Origin: Candidatus Gastranaerophilales bacterium
GTDB lineage: Bacteria; Cyanobacteriota; Vampirovibrionia; Gastranaerophilales; Gastranaerophilaceae
Reading direction: 5' to 3'
Assembly: GCA_944325105.1 (NCBI GenBank)
Contig: CALUYW010000003.1
Location: 62,001 to 126,000 of the forward strand
DNA: 64,000 nucleotides
This document shows, in pieces, positions 58,334 through 64,000 of this stretch. How positions within the stretch are numbered: position 1 is the stretch's first letter; the number at the start of each line of letters is the position of its first letter. The notes beneath the pieces were generated by a model, which saw only the letters and a list, made by a program, of their open reading frames with translations, was not told where the DNA came from and ran no database searches. The translations under genes were made by a program, and so were the position numbers.

Positions 58334-58412
58334 TTAATTTTACACAAAAATTTTACATAGTGCAAAAAATAATATATTATATATAATAATACTAAAAGGA
58401 GTTAAGCAAAAA

Positions 58413-58763
58413 ATGGCAAACGACAGCACACAAACAATGCCCATAGAGGTCTGCATCTTAACAAAAGACCACGACATTAAAGGAACGGTTCACGTGTCTA
58501 AACTTACAAAAGCTAACCGTGAATTAACCGAACTTTTAAATGACAAAGACAGACGTTTCCTTGCCGTTACAAATGCCGAAATTATGGGCAAAAACTCCTC
58601 CAGCGCTCCTAGAAGATATGACTTTCTTGAAGTTCATATGGACGCTATTGTCATTATTCACCCTGCAACTCAGGTGTTGTTTAAAGAAACTTCAAAAGCT
58701 CAGGAAGATATCGCAAGGTTTAGAGAATTAAGAAACAAACTCTCTCAAACAAAACCTTTTTAA
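58413..58763 (+). CDS. Conserved hypothetical protein, 116 aa
   Basis: The small soluble protein contains 'MPIEVCILTKDHDIKGTVHV', 'RFLAVTNAEIM' and 'DFLEVHMDAIVIIHPATQV', a beta-barrel-like pattern of short strands seen in a family of cyanobacterial/melainabacterial hypotheticals that I cannot name with certainty. AAGGAG lies upstream of the ATG and a strong terminator follows, so it is a monocistronic gene. Confidence 0.75.
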   Translation: MANDSTQTMPIEVCILTKDHDIKGTVHVSKLTKANRELTELLNDKDRRFLAVTNAEIMGKNSSSAPRRYDFLEVHMDAIVIIHPATQVLFKETSKAQEDIARFRELRNKLSQTKPF

Positions 58764-58770
58764 ATAATTT

Positions 58771-58797
58771 AAAAGCCCCTGCAAATGGGGCTTTTTT
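58771..58797 (+). terminator. Intrinsic terminator
   Basis: AAAAGCCCC and GGGGCTTTT pair around a TGCAAAT loop, followed by TTTTTT, just after the 116-aa gene. Confidence 0.9.
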
Positions 58798-58821
58798 GTA
58801 TGGTTAGGATGTCTGAAGCAA

Positions 58822-59043
58822 TTAGCTTTTCTTTATTTGTTCGATATAATCGCAGATATTATTTCTCACCAGTGCAACTTTTTCTTTTACAACGCTGAGA
58901 GCCAGATTTAGGTCTACAACATTTGTATCGGTGCAATTGTTATCTATTGCCTCCATTGCGCCAAGCGTGACCCTGCAGAGCCCCTCTGCCGCGGAAAGCT
59001 CGTCAGCGTCTTTTATAAGTTTTTGTAAAAACTGCTTTTCCAT
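58822..59043 (-). CDS. Small hypothetical helical protein, 73 aa
   Basis: The product begins MEKQFLQKLIKDADELSA and is predicted all-helical, with 'LNLALSVVKEKVALVRNNI'. GGAG lies 5 nt before the ATG and a TATTAT-like -10 upstream. No family is recognised. Confidence 0.6.
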   Translation of the reverse strand: MEKQFLQKLIKDADELSAAEGLCRVTLGAMEAIDNNCTDTNVVDLNLALSVVKEKVALVRNNICDYIEQIKKS

Positions 59044-59110
59044 ATATTCTCCAGTTTATAATAATACATTTTTTGGTGTTTTGTACCAGTTAATAAATAA
59101 TAAATAACAT

Positions 59111-59116
59111 TAAAAT
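59111..59116 (+). promoter_or_regulatory. -10 element (TAAAAT) of the first tandem XRE gene
   Basis: The spacer to the ATG at 59124 is 7 nt. The sequence ACATTAAAATT is shared with the promoter of the second copy. Confidence 0.5.
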
Positions 59117-59123
59117 TATATTC

Positions 59124-59345
59124 ATGCAAGATGAAAGCAAAAAATTGTTACAGTCGCTCGGGAAGAGGATTTTCGACCTGCGAAAAGCCAGAAACCTCAC
59201 AAGGGAAAACTTTTGCTACAAGAACTTCCTTGACCCTTCTAATTTGGCAAAGTATGAAAAAGGTCTTGTTGAACCTAAATATTTAACTCTTGTTAAAATT
59301 GCAAAAGCTTTTGATATCACTGTTTCCGAGCTTTTAGATTTTTAG
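59124..59345 (+). CDS. Small XRE-family HTH regulator, tandem copy 1
   Basis: The 73-aa single-domain Cro/CI protein contains 'LGKRIFDLRKARNLTRENFC', 'LDPSNLAKYEKGLVEPKYLT' and ends 'ITVSELLDF'. It is collinear without gaps with the second copy 108 bp downstream, sharing roughly half its residues, including the unusual CYKNF segment in the HTH. Confidence 0.9.
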   Translation: MQDESKKLLQSLGKRIFDLRKARNLTRENFCYKNFLDPSNLAKYEKGLVEPKYLTLVKIAKAFDITVSELLDF

Positions 59346-59440
59346 TATTTTACCTGCTTTCTAAGTTTTCAAAGTTTATTTGAATTTGTAATAACTCTTA
59401 TTTTTTGCATGTATGCAATAAATTATGCTCATCATAACAT

Positions 59441-59446
59441 TAAAAT
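59441..59446 (+). promoter_or_regulatory. -10 element (TAAAAT) of the second tandem XRE gene
   Basis: The spacer to the ATG at 59454 is 7 nt, the same as in copy 1. This supports 59454 rather than upstream ATGs as the start. Confidence 0.5.
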
Positions 59447-59453
59447 TGCATGT

Positions 59454-59675
59454 ATGCAAGAAGAGAATAAAAAATATACAAAAGCACTGGGCGAAAGAAT
59501 TCGCAAACTCAGAAAAGATAGAAATTTGACTTTGCAAAATATCTGTTACAAAAATTTCATCGAACCCTCGACCCTGTCAAGGATTGAACAAGGAACGGTT
59601 GAGGCTAAATATGTGACCTTAATAAAAATAGCAAAAGCACTTAATATGACTTTGTCAGAGCTGGTTGATTTTTAA
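59454..59675 (+). CDS. Small XRE-family HTH regulator, tandem copy 2
   Basis: The 73-aa paralogue of the preceding gene has 'LGERIRKLRKDRNLTLQNIC', 'IEPSTLSRIEQGTVEAKYVT' and ends 'MTLSELVDF'. The frame is open back to 59409, but alignment with copy 1 and the promoter position set the start at 59454. Its stop overlaps that of the convergent SIS gene by 4 bp. Confidence 0.9.
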   Translation: MQEENKKYTKALGERIRKLRKDRNLTLQNICYKNFIEPSTLSRIEQGTVEAKYVTLIKIAKALNMTLSELVDF

Positions 59676-60736
59676 TTCACCACTTTATTTAGCCCCTGAG
59701 GCTTATCGACATTTCTTTTTAACTTAAGTGCAATTTTAAGCGCAAGCATTTGCACAATAAAAACAACGCTTAAAATCCTCACAAGCATATCTTCACAATA
59801 GGGAAAAACCACACCGACAGCAGCCTCAAAGTCCTCTTGCGAATCGGTTATGACAACACTTTTTGGCTTGTAATCTTTTCTTATTTTAGACAGTGTTTTT
59901 GTCTCAAATTCACAAAAATCACTTGTAATAATTTCAATTAGAGTATCAATTTTGTTCAAAATTGCCACATGCCCATGGACAAACTCGCCCATAGAATAAG
60001 CATTTACATCTATGTAAGATGTCTCTTTTATCTTAAGCGCACACTCCCTTGCAAGAGCATAGTTTATACCCTGCCCTATAGCAGGAAACGCCTCATATTT
60101 TGAAAGAAAATTTGCCGCTTTATCTATATCAAGAGTTAAATCAAGCACGCTTGAGATGTTTTTTTCTACATCTTTAATATTTTTCATATACTTTGCGACA
60201 TTCATTAGCTTATTTTGCGCAATTTTTAGCGCGCACAAGTAAAGAGTGCACAAAGACGTACTAAAAGATTTTGTTGCGGCAATTGAATTTTCAACCCCTG
60301 CATTAATGTTTATTTTGTAATCGCACAAATCCCACAGGGTAGAGTTTTCATTGTTTACAATGGCAAGAGCTCTGCCGCCCGCCTCTTTTACAATCTTTGC
60401 AGCAGATGTTGTATCATAGGTTTCGCCTGATTGACTTATGAAAAAATACAACGTGTCAGGGTCGATTTTTTTTGTTACATCACACAAAAATTCTCCCGAA
60501 AACTCAACACTTGCCTCAATTCCCGATATAATTTCAAAAAATTTCTTACCGATAAAAGCGCAGTTGTAAGATGAACCGCTTGCAATTATTTTTATATTTT
60601 TAACATCAAGCGGCATATCAAGCACAACGGCGTAGTTTTTGACATATTTTTCTATCAAAGCACCCACAACCATTGACTGCTCAAGTATTTCTATCTCCAT
60701 TTGAGTTTTTTGTTTTTTTTGCTGCCAGAACACCAT
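59672..60736 (-). CDS. Double-SIS-domain sugar isomerase, GlmS C-terminal-like
   Basis: The 354-aa protein consists of two SIS domains as in the isomerase half of GlmS: 'IKIIASGSSYNCAFIGKKFFE', 'SGEFLCDVTKKIDPDTLYFFISQSGETYDTTSA' in pieces, 'AGVENSIAATKSFSTSLCTLYL', 'FPAIGQGINYALARECALKIKETSYI' and 'YSMGEFVHGHVAIL'. The N-terminal glutaminase domain is absent. It may deaminate/isomerise glucosamine-6-phosphate or a related amino sugar with free ammonia, or be a regulatory SIS protein. GGCAGG lies 6 nt before the ATG. It is divergent from hemW. Confidence 0.85.
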   Translation of the reverse strand: MVFWQQKKQKTQMEIEILEQSMVVGALIEKYVKNYAVVLDMPLDVKNIKIIASGSSYNCAFIGKKFFEIISGIEASVEFSGEFLCDVTKKIDPDTLYFFISQSGETYDTTSAAKIVKEAGGRALAIVNNENSTLWDLCDYKININAGVENSIAATKSFSTSLCTLYLCALKIAQNKLMNVAKYMKNIKDVEKNISSVLDLTLDIDKAANFLSKYEAFPAIGQGINYALARECALKIKETSYIDVNAYSMGEFVHGHVAILNKIDTLIEIITSDFCEFETKTLSKIRKDYKPKSVVITDSQEDFEAAVGVVFPYCEDMLVRILSVVFIVQMLALKIALKLKRNVDKPQGLNKVVN

Positions 60737-60768
60737 AGTAAACCTGCCGTTAATATTTATATCTATAT

Positions 60769-60774
60769 TATAAT
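60769..60774 (+). promoter_or_regulatory. -10 element (TATAAT) of hemW
   Basis: Consensus hexamer with a 6-nt spacer to the ATG at 60781. Confidence 0.55.
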
Positions 60775-60780
60775 ATTAAT

Positions 60781-61866
60781 ATGCCCAAAAGTGTCTATAT
60801 TCACATCCCTTTTTGTCTAAAAAAATGCGCCTACTGCTCTTTTTTATCAGGCTTAAACCCTTGCAATGCAAGCGTTTACACAAAAGAGCTAGTTAAGGAG
60901 ATTAATTTTTTTTATAAAGGCGAAAAACTAAACACGATATACTTTGGAGGCGGAACTCCCTCATTACTTGAAATAAAAGACATAGAGAGGATTTTAGCCT
61001 GTTTTAATTTTGATAAAAAAACAGAAATTACACTTGAAGTTAATCCAAAAACAGTTAATTTAAAAAAACTAAAACAACTTCGCTCTTTGGGCATAAATCG
61101 CATAAGCCTCGGCGTGCAGTCGTTTGACGATAATTTACTAAAAATCATCAACCGTGCCCACAGTTCAAAAGAAGCACTCAAAACCGTAGAAAATATAGCC
61201 CTTGCAGACTTTGACAACTACAGTATGGATTTAATCTACGGTCTGCCCGAGCAAAATCTTGAAAACTGGCAAAAAACATTAAAAATTGCAAAAGATATAA
61301 ACCCGCCTCACATCTCGCTATACGGGCTTAAAATCGAGCAGGGGTGCGACTTTTATCTTAATCCGCCAAAAAATCTCCCCGATGATGACATGCAAGCTGA
61401 CATGTATGAAATGGCGCTTAATGAGTTTAAAAACTACTGCCACTATGAGTTTTCAAATTTTGCATACAGGCAAAAATATATTTCAAAACACAACATGACA
61501 TACTGGAACGTCAAGCCCTACTGGGGTTTTGGACTTGGAGCGTCGGGGTTTGTCAGAAATAAACGCTACCAAAACGAAACGGATTTTGAAAAATATTTAA
61601 AAAACTCAACCGAAAAAAAGCACTATGAAAGCTCAAATCTGCTTGAGGAACACATTTTCTTAGGTTTTAGAAAAACAAAAGGCATCAGAACAGATAAAAT
61701 AAACAGGCTTTTTAATATAGATTTTGATAAAAAATACAAGCAGCAGCTTGAAAAATATAAAAAATCAGGGTGTATTCAAAAAACTTTACATGGCTACAAA
61801 CTCACAAAAAAAGGCATAATGCTATCTAATTGCGTGCTTTGTGATTTTTTAGACGACACGATATAA
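60781..61866 (+). CDS. hemW: HemW-like radical SAM protein
   Basis: The 361-aa protein has the radical SAM cluster motif CxxxCxxC (Cys12, 16, 19, 'PFCLKKCAYC'), preceded by 'SVYIHIPFC', then 'TIYFGGGTPSLL', 'EVNPKTV', 'INRISLGVQSFDD', 'DLIYGLPEQNLENWQ', 'ISLYGLKIEQG' and a C-terminal HemW domain ('YWGFGLGASGFV', 'FLGFRKTKGI'). HemW is a heme chaperone; it is often misnamed coproporphyrinogen III oxidase, and the extra cysteine pattern of true HemN is lacking. No other heme gene is nearby. Confidence 0.9.
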   Translation: MPKSVYIHIPFCLKKCAYCSFLSGLNPCNASVYTKELVKEINFFYKGEKLNTIYFGGGTPSLLEIKDIERILACFNFDKKTEITLEVNPKTVNLKKLKQLRSLGINRISLGVQSFDDNLLKIINRAHSSKEALKTVENIALADFDNYSMDLIYGLPEQNLENWQKTLKIAKDINPPHISLYGLKIEQGCDFYLNPPKNLPDDDMQADMYEMALNEFKNYCHYEFSNFAYRQKYISKHNMTYWNVKPYWGFGLGASGFVRNKRYQNETDFEKYLKNSTEKKHYESSNLLEEHIFLGFRKTKGIRTDKINRLFNIDFDKKYKQQLEKYKKSGCIQKTLHGYKLTKKGIMLSNCVLCDFLDDTI

Positions 61867-61900
61867 CCACATTTAAGTTGCCAAAGAAGAAAAATAAGTC

Positions 61901-61906
61901 TAAGAT
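61901..61906 (+). promoter_or_regulatory. -10 element (TAAGAT) of the 120-aa gene
   Basis: The spacer to the ATG at 61913 is 6 nt. The hexamer is one mismatch from TAAAAT. Confidence 0.4.
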
Positions 61907-61912
61907 TGTTGT

Positions 61913-62275
61913 ATGATGACAAATGCGCAAAATTACACGAAAAAACGCTGGTACGACAGCAAACCTTGGACGGATGAAGTCCTTGAAGTGCTGCAAACGC
62001 TTTCTATACGCTCTCATTATGAAATTGCAAGAGAAGTTATAAAAGTAATTGACGTTATAAAGTCCAACAACCGCGAGCGTGATGAAGTCCCCTTGAGCCT
62101 TGGTTTAGACAGGGTTTTAGGGCTTTATAAAGAAGAAAATAAGCGCAGATGGTATGATAAATCCATGCCTTTATCAAGAGTATTTAAAACCGCCTCCTGC
62201 CTGCCTGATGAAGATTTTCAAAATATCATGCAGGGGATATCAATGAGTTTAAGGAATGACACAAATGACAAGTAA
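61913..62275 (+). CDS. Hypothetical protein, 120 aa
   Basis: The soluble protein has two similar short motifs, 'KKRWYDSKPWTDEVLEVL' and 'NKRRWYDKSMPLSRVFK', flanking a helical middle ('YEIAREVIKVIDVIKSNNRE'). The internal RWYD repeat suggests an ancient duplication. No family is recognised. It overlaps the next gene by 11 bp. Confidence 0.7.
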   Translation: MMTNAQNYTKKRWYDSKPWTDEVLEVLQTLSIRSHYEIAREVIKVIDVIKSNNRERDEVPLSLGLDRVLGLYKEENKRRWYDKSMPLSRVFKTASCLPDEDFQNIMQGISMSLRNDTNDK

Positions 62276-62579
62276 AGAAGAAATCGTTGCAAACATGCAG
62301 CAAGTCGTAGAGCAAATGTTTAAAGATGATGTTGATGAAAATCCCGACTCATTAAACGAATACTTTGACTGCAGCGCCTGCGGAAAAAACGCGCCTCTTG
62401 CAGGCTCAATTCAATACGGTAAGTATCGCTTGTGCAACTCTTGCGTGCTTTTGGCGGAAACCGGTTTTGCGCTTAAAAAGTTTGATGACATTCAAGCACT
62501 CATTGACGCTATGGAAGATAAGCGCCTCGAAAAGCTTTGCGACTTCATTAAAAAAGATGAGGCATCAGAGAATAATTGA
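62265..62579 (+). CDS. Zinc-ribbon protein, 104 aa
   Basis: A treble-clef-like zinc site is formed by 'FDCSACGKNAPL' and 'YRLCNSCVLLAE' (two CxxC pairs), flanked by acidic helices. The frame is open from 62256, but AAGGA at 62251-62255 is better spaced for the ATG at 62265. Coupling to the upstream 120-aa gene suggests that the two act together; the function is unknown. Confidence 0.75.
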   Translation: MTSKEEIVANMQQVVEQMFKDDVDENPDSLNEYFDCSACGKNAPLAGSIQYGKYRLCNSCVLLAETGFALKKFDDIQALIDAMEDKRLEKLCDFIKKDEASENN

Positions 62580-62618
62580 TTTTGTATGAAAATAATTTGT
62601 TTTAAACCCTGTTTTTAA

Positions 62619-62624
62619 TATAAT
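62619..62624 (+). promoter_or_regulatory. Promoter of dxr (-35 TTGTTT, -10 TATAAT)
   Basis: The -10 ends 6 nt before the ATG at 62631. TTGTTT at 62597-62602 with a 16-bp spacer is a fair -35. Confidence 0.6.
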
Positions 62625-62630
62625 GCTTTT

Positions 62631-63758
62631 ATGAAAAAGATTACTCTGTTAGGTTCAACCGGTTCAATCGGCACACAAACTCTTGAAGTGCTTGATTACC
62701 TTGAAGATTATGAAGTTTTAGCACTTGCTGCGGGCAGAAACATCACACTTTTGTCTAAACAAATCGAAAAATATCACCCTAAGCGCGTAAGTGTTCAAAG
62801 AGAAGAGGATGTTAAGTTTATAAAATCTAAATTCCCTCAAATTGAAGTCCTGTGCGGAATTGAGGGGTTAATGGAGTTGTGCTCGGACACTCAAAACGAC
62901 ATTATACTTGTTGCAACATCAGGTAAAATCGGCCTAAAGCCAACACTTTGCGCCATAGAAAACAAAATAAACATAGCTCTTGCAAACAAAGAAACCCTTG
63001 TTATGGCAGGGGATATCGTGATGAAAAAAGCGCGCGAAAATAACGTAAAAATCTTACCCGTGGACTCTGAGCACTCGGCAATTTTACAGTGTTTGGGTGA
63101 TAAAAACAATCAAGCCTACAAGCTTATTATAACAGCCTCAGGCGGGCCATTTTTATATAAAACACGAGAAGAAATGGGGCACACTAACGCACTTGAGGCG
63201 CTTAAGCACCCCAGATGGCATATGGGAAGAAAAATCACAATTGATAGTGCCACCCTTATGAATAAAGGCTTAGAGGTCATAGAGGCACATCATCTTTTTA
63301 ATATGGACTACAGTGACATTAAGGTTGTAATCCACCCGCAGAGCCTTGTACACTCGTTTGTAGAGTTTAAAGACGGCTCAATACTTGCGCAAGTAGGCTT
63401 TCCCTCTATGCACATACCTATTCAATACGCTCTTACATACCCCACAAGACAAAAAGGCATAAAAACAGACGGCTTTAGCCTCTACGGGCAGCAAATGAGC
63501 TTTGAAAAGCCTGATTTTAATAAGTTCCCATGTCTAAAAATGGCTTATGAAGCGGGCAAAACAGGCGGAAGCGCACCTGTAGTGCTTAATGCCGCAAATG
63601 AAGTTGCCGTAAATAACTTCCTTGAGGGCAAAATAAGTTTTCTTGATATTGAAAAAACAGTTTACAAGGCACTTTGCGACCATACTCCAATGTCAAATCC
63701 GACACTTGAAGAAATTTTTGAGATAGATATAGAAACAAGAAAAAAGTACGGTAAATAG
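62631..63758 (+). CDS. dxr: 1-deoxy-D-xylulose-5-phosphate reductoisomerase
   Basis: The 375-aa enzyme has the NADPH-binding 'LLGSTGSIGTQTLEVLD', 'ALANKETLVMAGDIV', the metal/substrate motif 'PVDSEHSAILQCLG', 'ITASGGPFL', 'HPRWHMGRKITIDSATLMNKGLEVIEAHHLF' in pieces, and 'IHPQSLVHSFVEFKDGS'. It makes MEP in the non-mevalonate isoprenoid pathway. RseP or uppS, often neighbours, are not in the window. Confidence 0.98.
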   Translation: MKKITLLGSTGSIGTQTLEVLDYLEDYEVLALAAGRNITLLSKQIEKYHPKRVSVQREEDVKFIKSKFPQIEVLCGIEGLMELCSDTQNDIILVATSGKIGLKPTLCAIENKINIALANKETLVMAGDIVMKKARENNVKILPVDSEHSAILQCLGDKNNQAYKLIITASGGPFLYKTREEMGHTNALEALKHPRWHMGRKITIDSATLMNKGLEVIEAHHLFNMDYSDIKVVIHPQSLVHSFVEFKDGSILAQVGFPSMHIPIQYALTYPTRQKGIKTDGFSLYGQQMSFEKPDFNKFPCLKMAYEAGKTGGSAPVVLNAANEVAVNNFLEGKISFLDIEKTVYKALCDHTPMSNPTLEEIFEIDIETRKKYGK

Positions 63759-63929
63759 GGCTTTTTCGGGTATTTTGTTAAGTTATGTTACAAGTAATAT
63801 ACAAAATATATCTTTTTTAGTCAATTTTTAAATAGATATATTTTTTATATATGTACGAGACGACAATAGACAGTAAATCCCCATTACAGAGAAAGAAATT
63901 AGAAAAACAGATAATTAAAGGAGAAAAAA

Positions 63930-64000
63930 ATGGCCAGAGTACTTATTTCAATGCCCGAAAAATTCTTAGATGAAATCGATCACGTAGCAGACAACGAAAA
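63930..64000 (+). CDS. Ribbon-helix-helix (CopG-type) protein, partial, runs off window
   Basis: The first 23 residues, MARVLISMPEKFLDEIDHV and onwards, match the strand and first helix of CopG/RHH regulators (compare 'ISVRLPEELLEEID'). AAGGAG lies 7-8 nt before the ATG. RHH proteins are often antitoxins or small repressors; the remainder and any partner lie beyond base 64000. The 171 bp upstream are AT-rich without a recognised element. Confidence 0.75.
   Translation, partial: MARVLISMPEKFLDEIDHVADNE

Noticed and set aside
1..64000. CRISPR arrays, insertion sequences and prophage
   Set aside because: No regularly spaced direct repeats, transposase motifs, terminal inverted repeats or phage structural genes were seen in reading the window.

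Overview
The window is AT-rich bacterial chromosome, densely packed with housekeeping genes on both strands. The gene mix suggests a non-photosynthetic relative of Cyanobacteria (Vampirovibrionia/Melainabacteria, probably Gastranaerophilales). This rests on: Gram-negative envelope genes (KdsA, heptose-7-phosphate kinase, O-antigen-ligase-like protein) beside a MurT-type ligase more familiar from Gram-positives; MinCDE; a PSP1 protein; a prepilin with a KKA/FTLGE cleavage site; and proteins that open with a short N-terminal 'INFQNTSFKG'-like motif. The lineage is an inference from family content, not from a marker-gene tree.

Layout. 1-8.1 kb: M24 peptidase (cut by the window edge), YjbQ, a K+-dependent membrane pyrophosphatase, a solute-binding lipoprotein, YitT, a J-domain chaperone and EtfAB. 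8.2-15.1 kb: accessory-looking genes, namely a large lineage-specific protein, a solitary DNA methyltransferase, a degenerate alpha/beta hydrolase, a candidate CU-rich small RNA, and a 795-aa protein whose C-terminal half carries the full motif set of a RelA/SpoT-type (p)ppGpp/(p)ppApp synthetase, followed by a small partner gene. 15.1-15.5 kb: tRNA-Gly preceded by truncated copies of its own 5' end. 15.5-28 kb: an SF1 helicase-nuclease, MutS2, heptose kinase, DUF4330-like, O-antigen-ligase-like, amidase and a 5'-nucleotidase-like protein. 28-41 kb: minCDE, rplI, rsfS, PSP1, SNF2 helicase, prmC, era, an AMIN-like/coiled-coil envelope protein, a pseudopilin and smpB. 41-49 kb: an orphan histidine kinase, small regulators and a flagellar/type III export-gate cluster (two-SpoA protein, FliO-, FliP-, FliQ-, FliR-like). 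49-64 kb: kdsA, recA, rmlA, murT, a soluble FlhA-C-domain protein without its membrane half, a long SRP RNA, a GHL10 glycosidase, tandem small XRE regulators, a GlmS-like isomerase, hemW, dxr and the start of a ribbon-helix-helix regulator.

The most notable points are these. First, the RelA/SpoT-domain protein and its neighbour look like an uncharacterised toxin/effector-partner pair. Second, a stand-alone FlhA C-terminal domain is fused to a DUF4177-like module while the membrane FlhA and FlhB are absent from the window. Third, about twenty genes have a TATAAT-like -10 hexamer ending only 6-8 nt before their start codon and no Shine-Dalgarno sequence, which implies widespread leaderless mRNAs. 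The same spacing places the start of the SRP RNA exactly on the first base of its terminal helix, an internal check on the promoter model.
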